Source: Shinisaurus crocodilurus (lineage: Eukaryota > Chordata > Lepidosauria > Squamata > Shinisauridae). From it: 64,000 nt of DNA. The notes beneath the pieces are model-generated. The model worked only from the letters and a program-made list of their open reading frames with translations, searched no databases and was not told where the DNA came from. The position numbers were made by a program, and so were the translations under genes. Location of the stretch: contig CM037877.1 of NCBI GenBank assembly GCA_021292165.1, positions 132,674,274-132,738,273 on the forward strand, in the 5' to 3' direction. Of this stretch, positions 1 to 12,641 are shown piece after piece (position 1 is the stretch's first letter; each line of letters opens with the position of its first letter).

Positions 1-520
1 GTCCACCAGACAAACGTTTTCTTACCAATTTTAAATCTGGGTTTCCCCATAGTTAATTTTGTGTGCGAAAATGAATCACACTGTAATTGACGTGATACTA
101 GGTGCTGTACCTCTCTTACCCCCATAACTCTGGGAGTTACCCACAGTTTTTAGTATAGGCTTTAGTATATCAAGAGCCCAGGTCAATCAAGTTGGGGAGA
201 GGATTCAAACTTGAAGATTCCAAAACTAACCAGGGGGGGAAGTCTAATCTGAGCAGAAAAGACCAAAATTTAGTACAAGTCGACAAATAAGCCTGATGAT
301 ATAAAGCAAGATTAGGGAAGCCAAATCCACCCTCCTTGATCAGAAGTTGCATCTTTTTCAAAGATATTTGTGGTGGAGCCAAAACCCCATAAGAATTTAT
401 GAAACAAAGTATTAAGTTTTTGGAAATACTTGCCAGGTATAAATAGAGGAATACCACATAAAACATAAACTATCTGAGGCATTATATTAATCTTGATTGT
501 ATTTACCCTAACTTACAAAA
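1..520 (-). mobile_element. L1-clade LINE ORF2 remnant (C-terminal part)
   Basis: Reading the minus strand gives a degenerate segment with the L1/Tx1 ORF2 pattern: a KxN(x)MP...IPxxIP...F block, a FLWG-like motif, then ISLKKxQLxKEGGFGFPNLALYHQA, the conserved post-RT 'GGLGLPNFxLYYxA' region of L1-type elements. An open frame covers 170-466 on the minus strand, with decayed coding similarity continuing on the minus strand to about 520. The element runs off the left edge. Confidence 0.6.
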
Positions 521-1147
521 TATATAGGGGCATACATTGCATATGTATCTATCGTAATTAATCTATTCAAATGGTTGTGTAAGAAAACTGAAATACTTCA
601 TCTTATTTTTTTAATGGTTTTTTTTAATTTTGTTTTCATTTATTGAAACTCACAATAAAAATTAATGAAAAAATGTTCTTGGGGGTTAGTTCAGATGACC
701 TGTCTTTCTCCATTACATGGTGTTTGTATTATTATTATTTTTTGGTGCTTTTTTTTTCTGCAACCCATAGAAATTGATTGCACGTCTTAATGCATGTTAG
801 AGTATACAGATACCATGTTTTCAATAAGCTTGGTGGTGCATGATGCCAGAGCACAGTAGTCTAAATGTCCATTATTTATTGACAAAAATTATGAGAGAGA
901 AAAACTGGTCACCTGAATCCATTATCAGAGGTTCTCAATGAGATCATTTAATGTATTGACTTGGCCCACCTTCACCTATTCTATGTCTTCTTATATGTGA
1001 CCAGCAGACAACACCTTTATCTTCATCCAAGCCAAGAGGTGCTCAGGTACTTTTTTTTAAAGTTGCAAATGATATAGGCAAACTCAGTGCTCAGCACTGT
1101 CTTTTCATGATGCAGTGGAAGGTGTCTTCCAGTAGTATATTTCTCTT
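521..1147. other. AT-rich intergenic sequence, nothing recognised
   Basis: Mostly AT-rich with T-runs. I see no coding similarity, inverted repeat or clear repeat boundary. Confidence 0.4.
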
Positions 1148-1206
1148 GCCTGAGCAGGGGGTTGGACTCAATGGCCTTGTAGGCCCCTTCCAACTCTATG
1201 AAATAT
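1148..1206 (+). mobile_element. CR1-type LINE 3' end fragment
   Basis: Contains the GGTTGGACTCAATGGCC...CCTTCCAACTCTATGA block, the plus-strand form of the repeat found in reverse at 6124 and 10062. This block ending in a TCTATGA-like tail is typical of sauropsid CR1 3' termini. Very short. Confidence 0.5.
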
Positions 1207-1698
1207 GAAATCTAAGACATTTCCCTTTTCTTGCATCTCCCCATATTTAGCAGGATTCGCAGTGAAACCTTTAGGCCACAGGTTCTGCCCCATAGCTTGA
1301 GGCATGGACGCACACAGAGATGTCACTGCTGCCTTACCAAGTCTCATCCAAGCAATGGATACCCTGTCTGAATGTACGGTATGTACTAAACAACAAACTC
1401 CACATCTTTGTTAACTACAGAGCCCTGGAATACATTTCTACATTTTTCCTGGGCAGGAATGTATTGTCCTGTTTACCCAAATACTCTCAAGCCCCCCCCC
1501 CCAACAAGCAAATGTGAGTAAGTACCATTTTTGTCTTCTTCTTTTTAATTCAACAAGCACACCTTCTTGGAACAATTCAGAGATATTTTTGAGTTGAATT
1601 TTTAAAATTAAGAGGCAGGAGAGATCCATAATTTTGCACCAATGTTTGTCAGAAATACATAGACACATCATAGCACAGCACTAAATTGCTAGGAAACA

Positions 1699-2079
1699 TT
1701 GCAACAGATTTTGAGTTGGCACAAACTTGTTTTGCTACAAGGCAAATCCTTGTTGATGTGTCAGGTTTCACCTTTTGTAGATGTAAGCATAGGTGACTTG
1801 CACTTTCTCTGCCCACACTTCCAGGCATGTTTTGCTAATGCAGAGGAAAAAATGCACATCTCTGCACAAACCCCATTTCCTTTGGAAGAGACCCAGGAGC
1901 ATGGAGAGAGGAATTGCTGGTTACGCATGCTTCCTTATTCCACCATTCTGAGAATTATTGATTTGGCACTTTATCCTTCTGACTACAGATTATTTGGTCC
2001 TATGCAGGGCCCACGCCATTTAGAGAAGAAATGCTCACAGTTACGTACATTTTCCAGAAATGCAAACAGGCAACATTGA
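1699..2079 (+). pseudogene. Possible mariner-type transposase remnant
   Basis: The only recognisable part is near the C-terminal end of a 126-codon open frame, where DLALYPSDYRLFGPM resembles the third catalytic-Asp region of mariner transposases (pattern DLAPSDYxLFGPM). The rest does not align convincingly, no terminal inverted repeat was found, and the frame is short. Could be chance; treat as a weak call. Confidence 0.35.
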
Positions 2080-2459
2080 CAAGTGACCAACTTAACTTAT
2101 TTTAACCTATTTGTAATTTGACTGAGAAAACTCATGTCTGACAAAGGTTCTTAAGAGCTTCACAAGATTATCAAAGGAGAAAATGGCCCAGTGGTTCATG
2201 TACCCCATGTCTGCTGCTTTGGATGACTCCCTGCAGCAAACCCCCGCACCCCCACCAACATTCACAGGCCAGAAATTTACTCCCAGCTCTACAAAGTTCA
2301 GTGAAATTTGTCTTCCTCCAGTCAGATACCATTCCCATGTTGTGCAAGAAGTCAGTGTATGAAGAGAAGCAGCGAAAACATTGTGTAACCCATGCTTGGT
2401 GAAGAGGCCCAATTGAGTGTTTACCCTGACAGAAAAGGGTGCCAGTCAAAGCCATTGGC

Positions 2460-3479
2460 TAAGAGCCTGACAAGATTTTCCAAGAGAAACTGGCAATGAA
2501 AAGAAAGGAGGCTGCAGGGCAAAACTAACATGCAGAGGGATTGTGACACGTGGGAATGAAAAGCAACCGTCTGGAGAAACCTGGTAGAAAGTACTGGAAT
2601 AATTCCTTTGGGAGGGAAGAGTTTCCATTAGAAAAATGATGACGTTGCCTTTGACTGCCCGTATTGTCCATTCTGACTGGCAGTAATTCTCACAGCTTCA
2701 GGCAAAGGTCTTTCCCAGACCTGCTACCCAAGATCCAAACTGTGCATTCCTTTTAGTTCCACAATTGTTTCCCCCATTGGTTATTTTTAATATAGGTCAG
2801 CATTCACTTGCTCCAGATTAAGCTGAGAACAGAGGGGGAGGGGCTCTGTGATGATGAGTGGGCAGTGGCAGCCAACCTTCCTGGGCTCCACACCAGGAAG
2901 AATTGCAGGTGGCTTGGCTACTGCCACCATTGCCCCAGATATGACATCACATAGGAGGCACTGAGGGGCCACAGATGCAGCTGATGCTGGGAGTAGGAGC
3001 CTTGAGCCACGTGTTGGGGCAGAGATACAGGCTGAAGGGGAGGGCTTTCCAGGCCGTTGGGGGAGGTGAAAGTGGGGAGAGCCACAGAGAGGTCGGAGCC
3101 ACTCACAGAGGAGGGCCAGGCCTGGGTCGTTCAGGAGCAGAAAGCCTAATTCTGCTGTAGGAGCTGACATTCATGTCTGTGGGGCCATGAGCAGGAGAGC
3201 TGGCACAGTGAGATAGGAAGAGACTTGGTGTTGGGACTGAGCCATGGGCAGGCTGCTGTCAAAGGGGAGCAAGGACCCTGGAGTTTTATCAGGGAGTCAC
3301 AACTGAGAGATTAAGCCAGCAGTAAGACCTAAAGAACACACCAAGACACACCAGGGCAGGAAGAGTGTTGTTGCGCTCAGGCAAAGTCACAGCTCGAACA
3401 GGAAGCCCTTCCTGACTAAGAGGGCCCTCTAAGAGTCAGCCTGAGAATACATCACACCGCAAGATGACAGTTCTGGTGG
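2460..3479. other. Intergenic sequence without recognisable feature
   Basis: Moderately GC-rich in 2800-3200. Open frames here lack family similarity and overlap each other on both strands, as expected by chance in GC-rich DNA. No repeat boundary seen. Confidence 0.4.
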
Positions 3480-3485
3480 ATCATC

Positions 3486-3893
3486 ACTAGTGATGGGGGA
3501 GAAATTCAATCAGTTTGCATTTTCATGTGAACTTACCTAATTTTGCACTTTTGAACCAACACGTGAACCAAACCTCAGTTATCCTGCGAAATTTGCACTT
3601 TTTCAAATTTGACAATGGAGTTCTCTAAACAAAAAATGCATACAAAAATGTACGTATTAGGGGGGATAATGTTACAAAATGCATTATCTTACATGCATCC
3701 TTGGAAGGATACATGTATTAGGAGAAATCTGCACAAAAATGCTCATCAATTTTCATGTGAACACTAAAAAAAAATCTCAACATTTGGGATGACTGGAGAA
3801 ATTCTCAAAAGTTTGAAATGAAATGAACTTAAGACTGGAAAAATAAGAATCTGAGACACTGAAATTAACAGATTCATCCCTCCCTACTCATCA
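3486..3893. repeat. AT-rich interspersed repeat with loosely inverted ends
   Basis: Starts near ACTAGTGATGGGGGAGAAAT and ends near TTCATCCCTCCCTACTCATCA, which are imperfect reverse complements. Its interior (TTTTCATGTGAAC, TATTAGGAGAAAT.TGCACAAAA) is matched at 23630-23810 in the FMO gene, showing an interspersed family. Probably a decayed non-autonomous DNA transposon; superfamily unknown. Confidence 0.45.
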
Positions 3894-4084
3894 CATGGGG
3901 CAGCTGCACACCGAGCTGAGGGTTCCTGGTTCTAGCCCTAGTGACTCCTGACCCCTTGAAAAGGGAGAGGACTATTGGGATCCCAGGAAGGGAAACCAAG
4001 GGATGCTGAAGAAACTCCAGGTTTAGGACTTGGTACATCTCCCCAGGCACAACCAAAAGTAGAGGCACAGCAATGCTGTTTAAT

Positions 4085-4320
4085 GCCAGTGTCTCGTAGT
4101 GGTGAGAGTGTTGGGCTGGGACTCGGGAGATCTGGGTTCTAGTCCATGCTCAGCCATGAAACTCACTGGGTGACTTTGGGTCACTGACTCTCAGCCTAAC
4201 CTACCTCACAGGGTTGTTGTGAGGATAAAATGGAGAGGAGGATTATGTAAGCCGCCTTGGGTTCCTTGCATGAAAAAAAGGCGGGGTAAAAATATAATAA
4301 AAAAATAAAAAATGAATAAA
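4085..4320 (+). mobile_element. tRNA-derived SINE (family A)
   Basis: Head GCCAGTGTCTCGTAGTGGTGAGAG resembles a tRNA A-box region and GGTTCTAGTCC is a good RNA polymerase III B box. The body (CTCACTGGGTGACTTTGGG, CTACCTCACAGGGTTGTTGTGAGGATAAA) and A/T tail (AATAAAAAAATAAA) are shared with copies at 36226 and 42414. Confidence 0.75.
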
Positions 4321-4449
4321 TATGCTTTATTTGATTGTACAGCACAGCTGAAAAAAGGAAGATATGTTTTGATTAAAGGGATATTATTTGTTGACCAGGT
4401 GAGACAATGGGCTCTATCCATGCTCCTAATGAGGGCTAGGCCATTAAAA

Positions 4450-4690
4450 ACAAAACAAAACAGTTGGACAGATTGAAAGAGGGCAAACTTACCATTGTTA
4501 GGGACTTCACCTGCATCCAGGACACTGAACTGGGCAGGGCAAGAAAAAGAAATAAGCCACCCAAATATCATATCCACATATACACACCGAAATGTTTACA
4601 TAAACAAGGATTGGCAGATGTCTGGAGGAGCTTACTAGAGACTATATGTACTGTCCAACTGTACACAAGTCCCATTCCTAGATAGGGTGG
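4450..4690 (+). mobile_element. L1-clade LINE endonuclease fragment
   Basis: A 73-codon frame reads KEGKLTIVRDFTCIQD.ELGR...GLADVWR, matching the 'GGDFN...D.LDR...LxDVWR' catalytic neighbourhood of L1/Tx1 apurinic-type endonucleases. The GGDFN core is damaged. No other part of the element is adjacent. Confidence 0.5.
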
Positions 4691-6123
4691 CTACTTATGG
4701 ATCACCAAAAGAGAGGACTTGCATCACCAAAAAAAGAGGACAAAGGAAGATGCCAATTTGCATAAGAGTTGTATATGCTAATGTATATGTGTAGCTTCAA
4801 ATTCAGAAATAATTATTATAATTTAAAGAAAAATAAAGTACATCTCACCATAGTGAGATCACAGGTCATGTGATGGTTACAGGAAGGACCTGAGGCTGCC
4901 CCTAGGAATGCTGGGATGAAGAAACTGAAGAAAACACCCTGTCAGCTCATAAGCAACCATTGGATGTAATGCACTTACAACTGTTATATGGGACTGTGTG
5001 GCTTTGCCTCGTGTATGAAGAGAGAAGAAGGGATATTGTTCAAACATTCCTGAAGTGGAGCATGCTTACAAACAGTTGGGCTACCATTAGCTGCAAATGG
5101 CAAGAAAGAAATTAGAGGCCCTAGAAATTACGTAATAAAATTGAAAAATCTTTGTTGGATGTCAAACAGTCCTATTTTGAATATGAAAACAAGCCATTTA
5201 GAATGCTGGCCAGATGTGTGAAGATTAGGCAATAATTTCACAGTGTATCCACAAATCAATTAAATTTGGGACCTGGTACTTCAAGGACCGTCTCCTCCCA
5301 TGTCCTTTAAGACCATGGTGGCTCCTGGCCAGTGTAACTGGTGGGGCTGACAGTAGTAATAATGATAACAGTAATGATAACAACAGTAATAACGATAAAA
5401 TCCTCAGCGCAACACAGAAATCATTCTTAAGTCACAGCAGCAACAGCAATCCTCAGTGTTTTTTAAAAATGAAAGCAAGCATTGCTAGTCCCCATAAGCA
5501 GTTTTTAGAAAGGGGAAAAAAATGGCCAGGCACTGATCCTGCCACCCCCAAAATCAATTCCCCCCAAAGTCATTAGTCACCCAGAACGTGCCCCAAGTAC
5601 ATCTCCAGATCACCCCAAAATCAGTTTTCTCCAAACTCAGCCACCCACCCAGGTATCCTGCCGTTTAGTTCATTTTTCTATTCTCCTCTCCTCTCCTTCC
5701 CACCCCCTACCCCCATTACATGCCACAGAGGTCTTAAAAATATTAATGAGGGGAGGGAGAGAAGAGTGACCCAGCTGGACAACACTGTTCTTTTAACAGT
5801 AGTTCCTTGAGGGCAAGAAGCCTGCAGGTTAAACTTTTGATAGCATAGAGATAAAATACATCCCCTACAATGCCTTGCAGCTCAACACACTTTTCAAAAG
5901 GCGCAGATACAGTGGCCCATTAAGATCCTACTGAGGGGTGAGGGGGATTTTCTCTGCACAAATTCACTCTTTATTGTTCCTTGGTTTGAGGGCTGGACTC
6001 TGGCTCAGATTAAATCCTGACTGGGGGTCATGAAACAGGGGCAGCAAAGGACGTGGGGTGGGGAGGTATAACAAGGGTGGCAATGGAAGAGGGTGGCGGT
6101 GGGGGGTGATAATGAATAATATG
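4690..6123. other. Intergenic; short AT-rich simple repeat
   Basis: No gene. About 5345-5400 is an irregular tandem of AATAATGATAAC-like units. The rest, including a C-rich stretch at 5530-5730, shows no coding similarity or mobile-element ends. Confidence 0.4.
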
Positions 6124-6290
6124 GATTCATAGATCATAGAGTTGGAAGGAGCCTACAAGGCTATCGAGTCCAACCCCCTGCTCAATGCAAGAAACTAGAG
6201 GAGGGGTCTCCCATCCAAGTAACAACCAGGCTTGACCCTGCTTAGCTTTCCATGCTCAGACAAGCTGAGCCACAGGCCTGATCAAGGTGA
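6124..6290 (-). mobile_element. CR1-type LINE 3' end fragment
   Basis: Reads ATTCATAGATCATAGAGTTGG...ATCGAGTCCAACCCCCTGC, then CTCCCATCCAAGTAACAACCAGGC...CTGACCCTGCTTAGCTT-like sequence. It is collinear with 10062-10200, so both are copies of the same 3' end in reverse orientation. Confidence 0.6.
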
Positions 6291-6778
6291 GTGATGGAAT
6301 GTGGGATTCTGGCACTTGGGAGGCAAGTCTGTATGGTGAGAGGAGTTGTCCTATGAGGATTCCACACACACTACAGGTCACTGCCAAGTCTAGGAGGGAC
6401 CTAAGAGCACTTCAGCTGGGGTAACTCATCCTCAGGCCTGGGCAGCTCGCTCTTTTGCTCTGGGATTTTTTCAGTTCAGGAACCGTCCTTCAATTTCTCA
6501 AAATACACAAATTCATCTTGTATCCCTTCTTCATGTTCACCTCCACTTAAATGGAGAGGTTTGGATTTCTCACAGCGTCCCTAAGCGAGGGTTTAGAAAT
6601 GTTGGGAAATGTTTTTCAAGTGTGTTTAGTATCTGGAGGAGGGTGGGAAGCCATTCCAGAGCTTAGATAAAAGGTGGTTTGGGTCTGAATCAATACATTT
6701 TTAAAAATAGGGATTTTTTGTTTAATGAGTCAGTGTCACCCCCATACAAAATAATCAATTAATTTCGCTACAACTAAG

Positions 6779-6862
6779 GCTGCAGTCCTATCCACATTTA
6801 CTTGGGAGTAAGTCCCATTGGACTTAACAGGACTTACTTCTGAGCATGTGGATGTAACGCTA
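6779..6862. repeat. Short palindromic MITE (GGCTGCAATCC family)
   Basis: GGCTGCAGTCCTATCCAC...GGGAGTAAGTCCCATTGGAC and its inner reverse complement form an imperfect palindrome. Further family members: 11796, 36590, 42952, and partly 25356. About 85 bases, non-coding. Confidence 0.55.
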
Positions 6863-7913
6863 ACCTTCACTCCTACATAAATTTCTTGCAAGTGGTGGTG
6901 AGTGTTCCATATCCGTGGTATCTGAACTTTGGTTTCTCTAAAATGTCTATATTCAGTTAGTTAAACTCTATTTACAATTATTTGCAGACTCAAATGGAGA
7001 GCTAATCCGATGAAGTCCTAAATTAATGACGAAACAGGAGATACAACCGGATTCCTGTAATGACTGTAATAGCCAGCAACAGCTCTCTCATTATTCTCCA
7101 CAACATTATATCGGTCTGTTACAATATTACATCTAGTGTGCTTCTGTTATCCAGCATATTATTTGTATCTTTGTACTCGGTTTATACCATCCTGTAATCT
7201 TTTTACATGTTTATATCATCATTAGTGTGACCCTTGAAGTCTATGTTTTGACTCACAATATAAAGTTACTATTATAAATTACTTATTGGTTTGTTTTGCA
7301 GTTGTTGCACTTGTGGCACTCCACTTACTGTTGACTTGTTATCAACTGCAGCCTTTTTGGTTTTTAGGCAGGTAATAAATAACATTATCAGTTTGTCAGT
7401 GTATAAACAAGCAGCAACAGCAACAACGCATTCCGTTTTGCATGAATATTAAGAGCTGCTGCTCCGTTATTGTCTTTGTCAACTGAAAAAATACATGCCG
7501 CCTGCCGCCTATCTCTACTCAACTGACTCTGTGGCTGCTCTGGGGCACTGCACCCAGCCAGCCGCTGCCAGGACTACTGCAATTGGCTCAGTTCAAGCGA
7601 GCGGTTCCCATTCTACCAATCTATAGGGAAGAATAGGTTGTTCTCAAATTGACTTGCAGCTTTTAGTGAGGGGGCATTTTTTGCCTGCTTTGAGGGAGCG
7701 CTTCAAAGATCGCCCAGTCCTCCGGAAAAAAAAGTTGCAGTACCTGCGCAGTTTTAAAAATGAAGCTTCTCTTGCCCACAGGGGATGTTACTGTAGCGGC
7801 AACCAGAGGATTGGTAAGGGAGAGAGACTGAGAGTGGTGGTAAGGAGGACACTGCTGTTGCCTGCCTGCTAGGGGAGGGAGTATGATTGGGTGTTCATTG
7901 CCTGACATTCACT
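6863..7913. other. Intergenic, nothing recognised
   Basis: AT-rich until about 7480, then more GC-rich. Open frames of 72-81 codons overlap on both strands and have no recognisable similarity. Confidence 0.4.
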
Positions 7914-8685
7914 TTGTGAAGGACCGTCGCCGGTCCTTGCTTGCAAAACGAGAGATCTACGGCTTTCACTGACAGCCCGGAGCTCCCCGCTTGCAATCCC
8001 TGACTCAGCTCAGGTCATAAACACTGGAATGTAGCACTGAGTCAAAGTGAAACTACACTTACTCTGTTCAGGGGAAAGCAAAAGTTTATTGAGTAGTAAA
8101 CAAGTACAAATTGGAAAGGAAGATAAGGGGAGTGAAACTGACAGAATGAAATACCTTTGTTACACACAGTCAGAACTACAAAAGAACAACCAAGAATCTA
8201 CGCTATTTTAAGCTAACAACAGAGAGTATACACTAGGCTAACCTAGCAACTAAGAACTTACACCAGCGTACCCAGGTGCTCCGCTTGGGGCTTGAATGTC
8301 CGGGCTGGCCTGAGCCGACAACCCGCTCCGTGTTTCGATGCACCTTGCTTCCAACAACCAACAGAAGTCCTGGCTGCTTCTTTTACCCCCTCTCTTGCCC
8401 CCTCGATCCCCGACCCCTCCCTTCGCTGACAGGACGAACCGGTCCGGCCAGACAGGAGGGGGTGCAGTGGTTTCAGGGCCACCTTGACTATGCCCCATCA
8501 AAGGTGCTCGGAAGGGCGATTGAAGGTGCTTGGCAGACCATTGAGGGTACTTGGGGAAGACCATCAGCGTGTAAATGTGTCGCGGACTGGGCTCTCCTGC
8601 TCCGGGCGGAGCTTATGGGGGTGGGATGTGGGGCAAAGTGTATGTTCTGTCAGGCTTTCTCTCCACACACATTGATTAGATCTGC
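7914..8685 (-). mobile_element. Possible decayed LTR of a retroelement
   Basis: Begins TGTGAAGGACCGTCGCCGG, very similar in design to the start of the better LTR at 43849 (TGTGAAGGATCACTAGC), and in reverse orientation carries an AATAAA at about 8080. The expected right end (GGTCCTTCACA) was not found, so the right boundary is a guess and no target duplication supports it. Confidence 0.3.
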
Positions 8686-8993
8686 CACTGCTTTAAGAGC
8701 AGCTGCTGCGCCTCTCTTGGTTGTGCCATTGCCTTCAGAGGCACGGTGTGAAGAAATACCATGCATGTACCTAACCATTTATGTGGTGTAATGTTCTATA
8801 AATACTCTGTGTGGCCTCTTAGAGGCCATAATGTATCTGAGTAGGCCTCAGGCCTAGTGTTGTTACTGTGCTGAAGGCCTGCTTTGGTGATAGCTGCTTG
8901 ATGGTTCTGAAGAGGGTAAGAGAGAGACCCTAATTCCCATTCACTGTTGCCCTGTTGTCTCCTCCGACCCATTCACTTGTCCTCTCACATAAA

Positions 8994-9052
8994 TACAAGA
9001 TCCCAGGGGCCTCAACGGACCTACAAGATCCCAGGGGCCTCAACGGACCTAC
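8994..9052. repeat. 28-bp tandem duplication, two copies
   Basis: TACAAGATCCCAGGGGCCTC plus eight more bases occurs at 8994-9021 and again directly at 9022-9049, without a mismatch. No coding role is apparent. Confidence 0.85.
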
Positions 9053-10061
9053 ATTTCCACCCACTGGAAGCTAGTGCAGACCAGGAGTTCAGGCACAGCC
9101 TCCCTTGCTTTTCAAACGAGGAAATGAGGTAATTCAAGCTGTGTAACTATGAAGAAGCTGGCAATTTTTAGGGAAACCTCTGTAACAGCATTTTGTGTTG
9201 TCTGCCTAGAGATCTGATGTGGGAACAGTGAACTTTGGGACATCTGATGGGGGTGGGTTAATTCTATGAGCCTCCATCTTATACTCAACCTGTATATATC
9301 ACAAAAATGCCATAAGTTCTCCGGTGAATTCATTCCAAATCCTGGGTAAAAAATGCTTGCATCCCTGGCAGTTCTCACTACTGGAGAACTGAGGTGTAGA
9401 GGGCATGAAAATACACATGGTTTCGAGTAGGGATTGTAATCAGAGAGGTCAGAGGGAAATGAAATGCAGACGACATCGACAGGCATCCTTTCCTGACATT
9501 GGTACGCGAATTAACATGTATTAATTAATCATTCTCTTCATGGAGATATCTCTTACCTTTGTGGGTCACCAATAGCTCTCATGTGCCTTCTGAAACCTGA
9601 CCAGGGGCCATGCCGGCCCTGCAGATGGGAAAGTATGAAGGCAGTGGCTAATGGTGGCTGGCTTCGCCCTGTTCTCTCCAGCTTGCCACCACATGTTATT
9701 TATTCATAAACTCTTTATTTCTGCTGAGGCCCTTGCTGTGGAACTTTGTTAACTAGAATGCCAGTTCCCTTGTAAGTGCTGCAGCAGAATTCCTTTGATA
9801 CTAAGTCCTCACTGTCACTGAAATTCTCAATGGCTACTGTGAATTATATGGGTAGATCACTCAGATAAGTAACTTCTTTATGTGGGTAAGTGCTCTCAAT
9901 TGTTTCTTGCAAATGTTTTTTGTGGTTGTTCCTCAACCAGATCCAAAACCCGCTCTTGTTCCAGTGTATTTTGCTCTGGGTGGGCAGGTGGTGGTTGAAT
10001 TTCTAAGTGGCTCTCCACTATGGCTGGTGCTGGGAACTACAATCCCCAGGGGCCATTCATA

Positions 10062-10200
10062 GATTTTTCATAGATCATAGAGTTGGAAGGGGCCTACAAG
10101 GCCATCGAGTCCAACCCGCTGCTCAATGCAGGAAACTAGAAGAAGGGCCTCCCATCCAAGTAATAACCAGGCCTGACCCTGCTTAGCTTCAATAAGGTGC
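10062..10200 (-). mobile_element. CR1-type LINE 3' end fragment
   Basis: Same block as 6124-6290 (TTCATAGATCATAGAGTTGG through TGACCCTGCTTAGCTTC), in reverse orientation, with few differences. Confidence 0.6.
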
Positions 10201-11795
10201 ATGTGTGTGGCACCATCAGCATACATGTGCCAATGTTGGCGGTGTTGATCAAAAATAGATTCTCTGTCGTGCTCTGAACTGATCCTCCCTGGAAATATTC
10301 AAAAGAGGTGTTTGGTAAAGAAAGACAAGCCCCTCTCACTAGGGACAACACAACATTTGTCTGTGTGAGATGGACAATAGAAATGGCACCCATCTCTCAC
10401 TAGCTAAGGTGAGGCACAATTCAGCAAGTACCCTGCACAAACCCCATTGAAATTCATGGGAGCTCTAGGGAATTGGTACCGTTCCTGCTCATTTCAATGG
10501 GGCTGCGCACAACAACCTCCTGGTGGATTGCGTAACAGGAGTCAGATCTGTTCTCCTTAAAGATACACAAGATCTGTTGCCTCACCTTGGCTCATGGTAG
10601 GGCTGCCTTAGCTGCTTATCAGATGTCATTAATCACTACAGATGACTGGAAAGTATACACACATCTATTATCTGATATTATCAAGTGATAACATCACCAC
10701 CTTCTGGAGATTTAATGGACAGTCTTCAGCAAAAGGGCCAAAAATTGCTGGCCAGTGAAGACTGCCTCTGCCTCTGCCTCTTATCAGTTGTAATTGATTA
10801 CTAGAGATTGCTGGAGGATATACAAGTGGTCTCATTGAGTGACACATTCTGATAGCATAACCTTTAGCTGATTTAGGAAATGGGGAAATGGGGAAATGAA
10901 GAGCACAGTGATGCTCATCATAAAAATGTATTGGGCTAAATTGGTGTGTGTGGGGGGGGTGGTGGTATTCATCTCTATTTAGTGGGCAGGCCTGATAACC
11001 AGGTGGTTTTAAAAGACACCTTGCAACTCATCTAGAAGACTAGATCCTGACATTGGTGAAAGTCAGGAACTGAGGAATCCTGAGTGGCTTCTTCTCCCGC
11101 ATACAACTTACCGTATAACGGAAACTCCTGCTGAGAGCCTAGCCATCCTGTTTAAGAGAGAAACAAAAGGTCCTTAGAAGCAGCCAACAGGAAACAAGTA
11201 GGTATAAATTACTTGTAGTTCCTTGTATTAATGCTTATGGAGGATTCAGACAAAGACTATCTCAGCCATTATGTGTTGGAATTTTTGTGGGATGAATTGT
11301 CTGCATCTGACAGAACACTTTCAGCAAGCTAGGTCTTTGAGGCTTGTAAAAAGCATACCGTAATACTCTCTGGCTGCCTTGCACATGAGCAAAAGCCACT
11401 GTGGGGAAAGATGGTCATCTGAACCTACCATCAGGTTATTTAAATGAAGAGGCTAAATAGCAATTGATGAACAGTTCAATGTATTGTCTGTTTGTCACAT
11501 ACAAGGAGACATGGAGTAGGTCAAGATGGGTTAAGGTCGACTCATTTTCTGAGTAACACGTTTTTGTCAATATACAACTGACCCTTAGGCTACGGTGCTT
11601 TGAGCACACTGCACCACCAACCTTACTGAAGACATGGTAAGTTATAGATTCTATAGACTCTAATAGAAATTATAATAGTAATGGATCAAAACAGAAAACA
11701 AAAAACATTGTAAGAGCACAATAGAAATGTGTGTGTGCGTGTGTGTGTATACTCTCAAAAATGGCATCCTTGTAATGGAACTTTTAAACCAGATT
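10201..11795. other. Intergenic upstream of the FMO gene, nothing recognised
   Basis: No coding similarity. A non-coding first FMO exon and promoter could lie here or further left, but no single TATA, CpG island or splice donor stands out enough to name. Confidence 0.35.
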
Positions 11796-11880
11796 AAGGC
11801 TGCAATCCTCTACACACTTACTTGGGAGTAAGTCCCATTGAATTCTATGAGATGTACTTCTCAGTAGACACGCATAGGAG
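11796..11880. repeat. Short palindromic MITE (GGCTGCAATCC family)
   Basis: GGCTGCAATCCTCTACACAC, then GGGAGTAAGTCCCATTGAA and a reverse-complement half ending in GCATAGGAG. Same family as 6779. About 850 bases upstream of the first FMO coding exon. Confidence 0.55.
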
Positions 11881-12149
11881 AGCACTGGGAGGTATTATGC
11901 CTGTTCTTTGTATACTATCTTGATGGCTTTTTAACAGATAAGGTGATATATAATTAATTAATTAATTAATTAATAATTCTCTGGAAAGTTTGCTATTTGC
12001 ATTTTTACTTAGGGCTACATGCTTTGGATGTGTGAGCAAAATACTTTTTACACTTTTTCAGGGCCTGTCACTTGCGTGCGTGTGTGCGTGTGTATACACA
12101 CACACACATATATACACAACACAGAGAGAGAGATATTGTTCACTTAGCA

Positions 12150-12283
12150 CAGGAGTGGGCAGCTTGTGCCCCTCCAGATATTTTGGCCTAAAACTCCAAC
12201 CAGCCCTAGCCAACATAGCCAATGGTGAGGGATGATGGGAATTGAAGGACAAAACATCTGGGGCCCCAAGTTGCCCATCTCTG
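12150..12283. mobile_element. hAT-type MITE, family 2 (CAGGRGTGGGCA ends)
   Basis: Inverted ends CAGGAGTGGGCAGCTTG and CAAGTTGCCCATCTCTG enclose CCAGATATTTTGGCCTA and a diverged inverted partner. Flanks ACTTAGCA and CCTTATAA are an imperfect 8-bp target duplication with central TA. Located 360 bases upstream of the first FMO coding exon. Confidence 0.65.
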
Positions 12284-12641
12284 CCTTATAATGTTAGCTG
12301 GAGAGGTTATGGATATGCATTGTTTATTTTACTGCTAAGGAAGACCTATCTGGTCAAAACACATGTGGGTTTTTAAATACCATTTTCATTTATTAATTAT
12401 TATGTGTATAGTCTCTGGCTAATTATTGACATCTATTGTTTATAGACCATTGCTAGGAATTTATGTTTAGCTTTCACATTTCATTGACTAAGATTGGATG
12501 AAACTCATTTCCTACTCTCTGAATCTTATGGAAGAAACTGTTGATGCCATATACTTATGTGTCCTGCAATACCAGTTATGTATCCGTCATTTGTGCAAGA
12601 ATGGGAGATGACTATAACGGCTTGTTGTTCCCTTAATGTAG

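Noticed and set aside
4085..4200. Possible tRNA gene from A- and B-box-like sequence
   Set aside because: The same sequence recurs at 36226 and 42414 with a long non-tRNA body and AT-rich tail; it is a SINE and does not fold as a tRNA.
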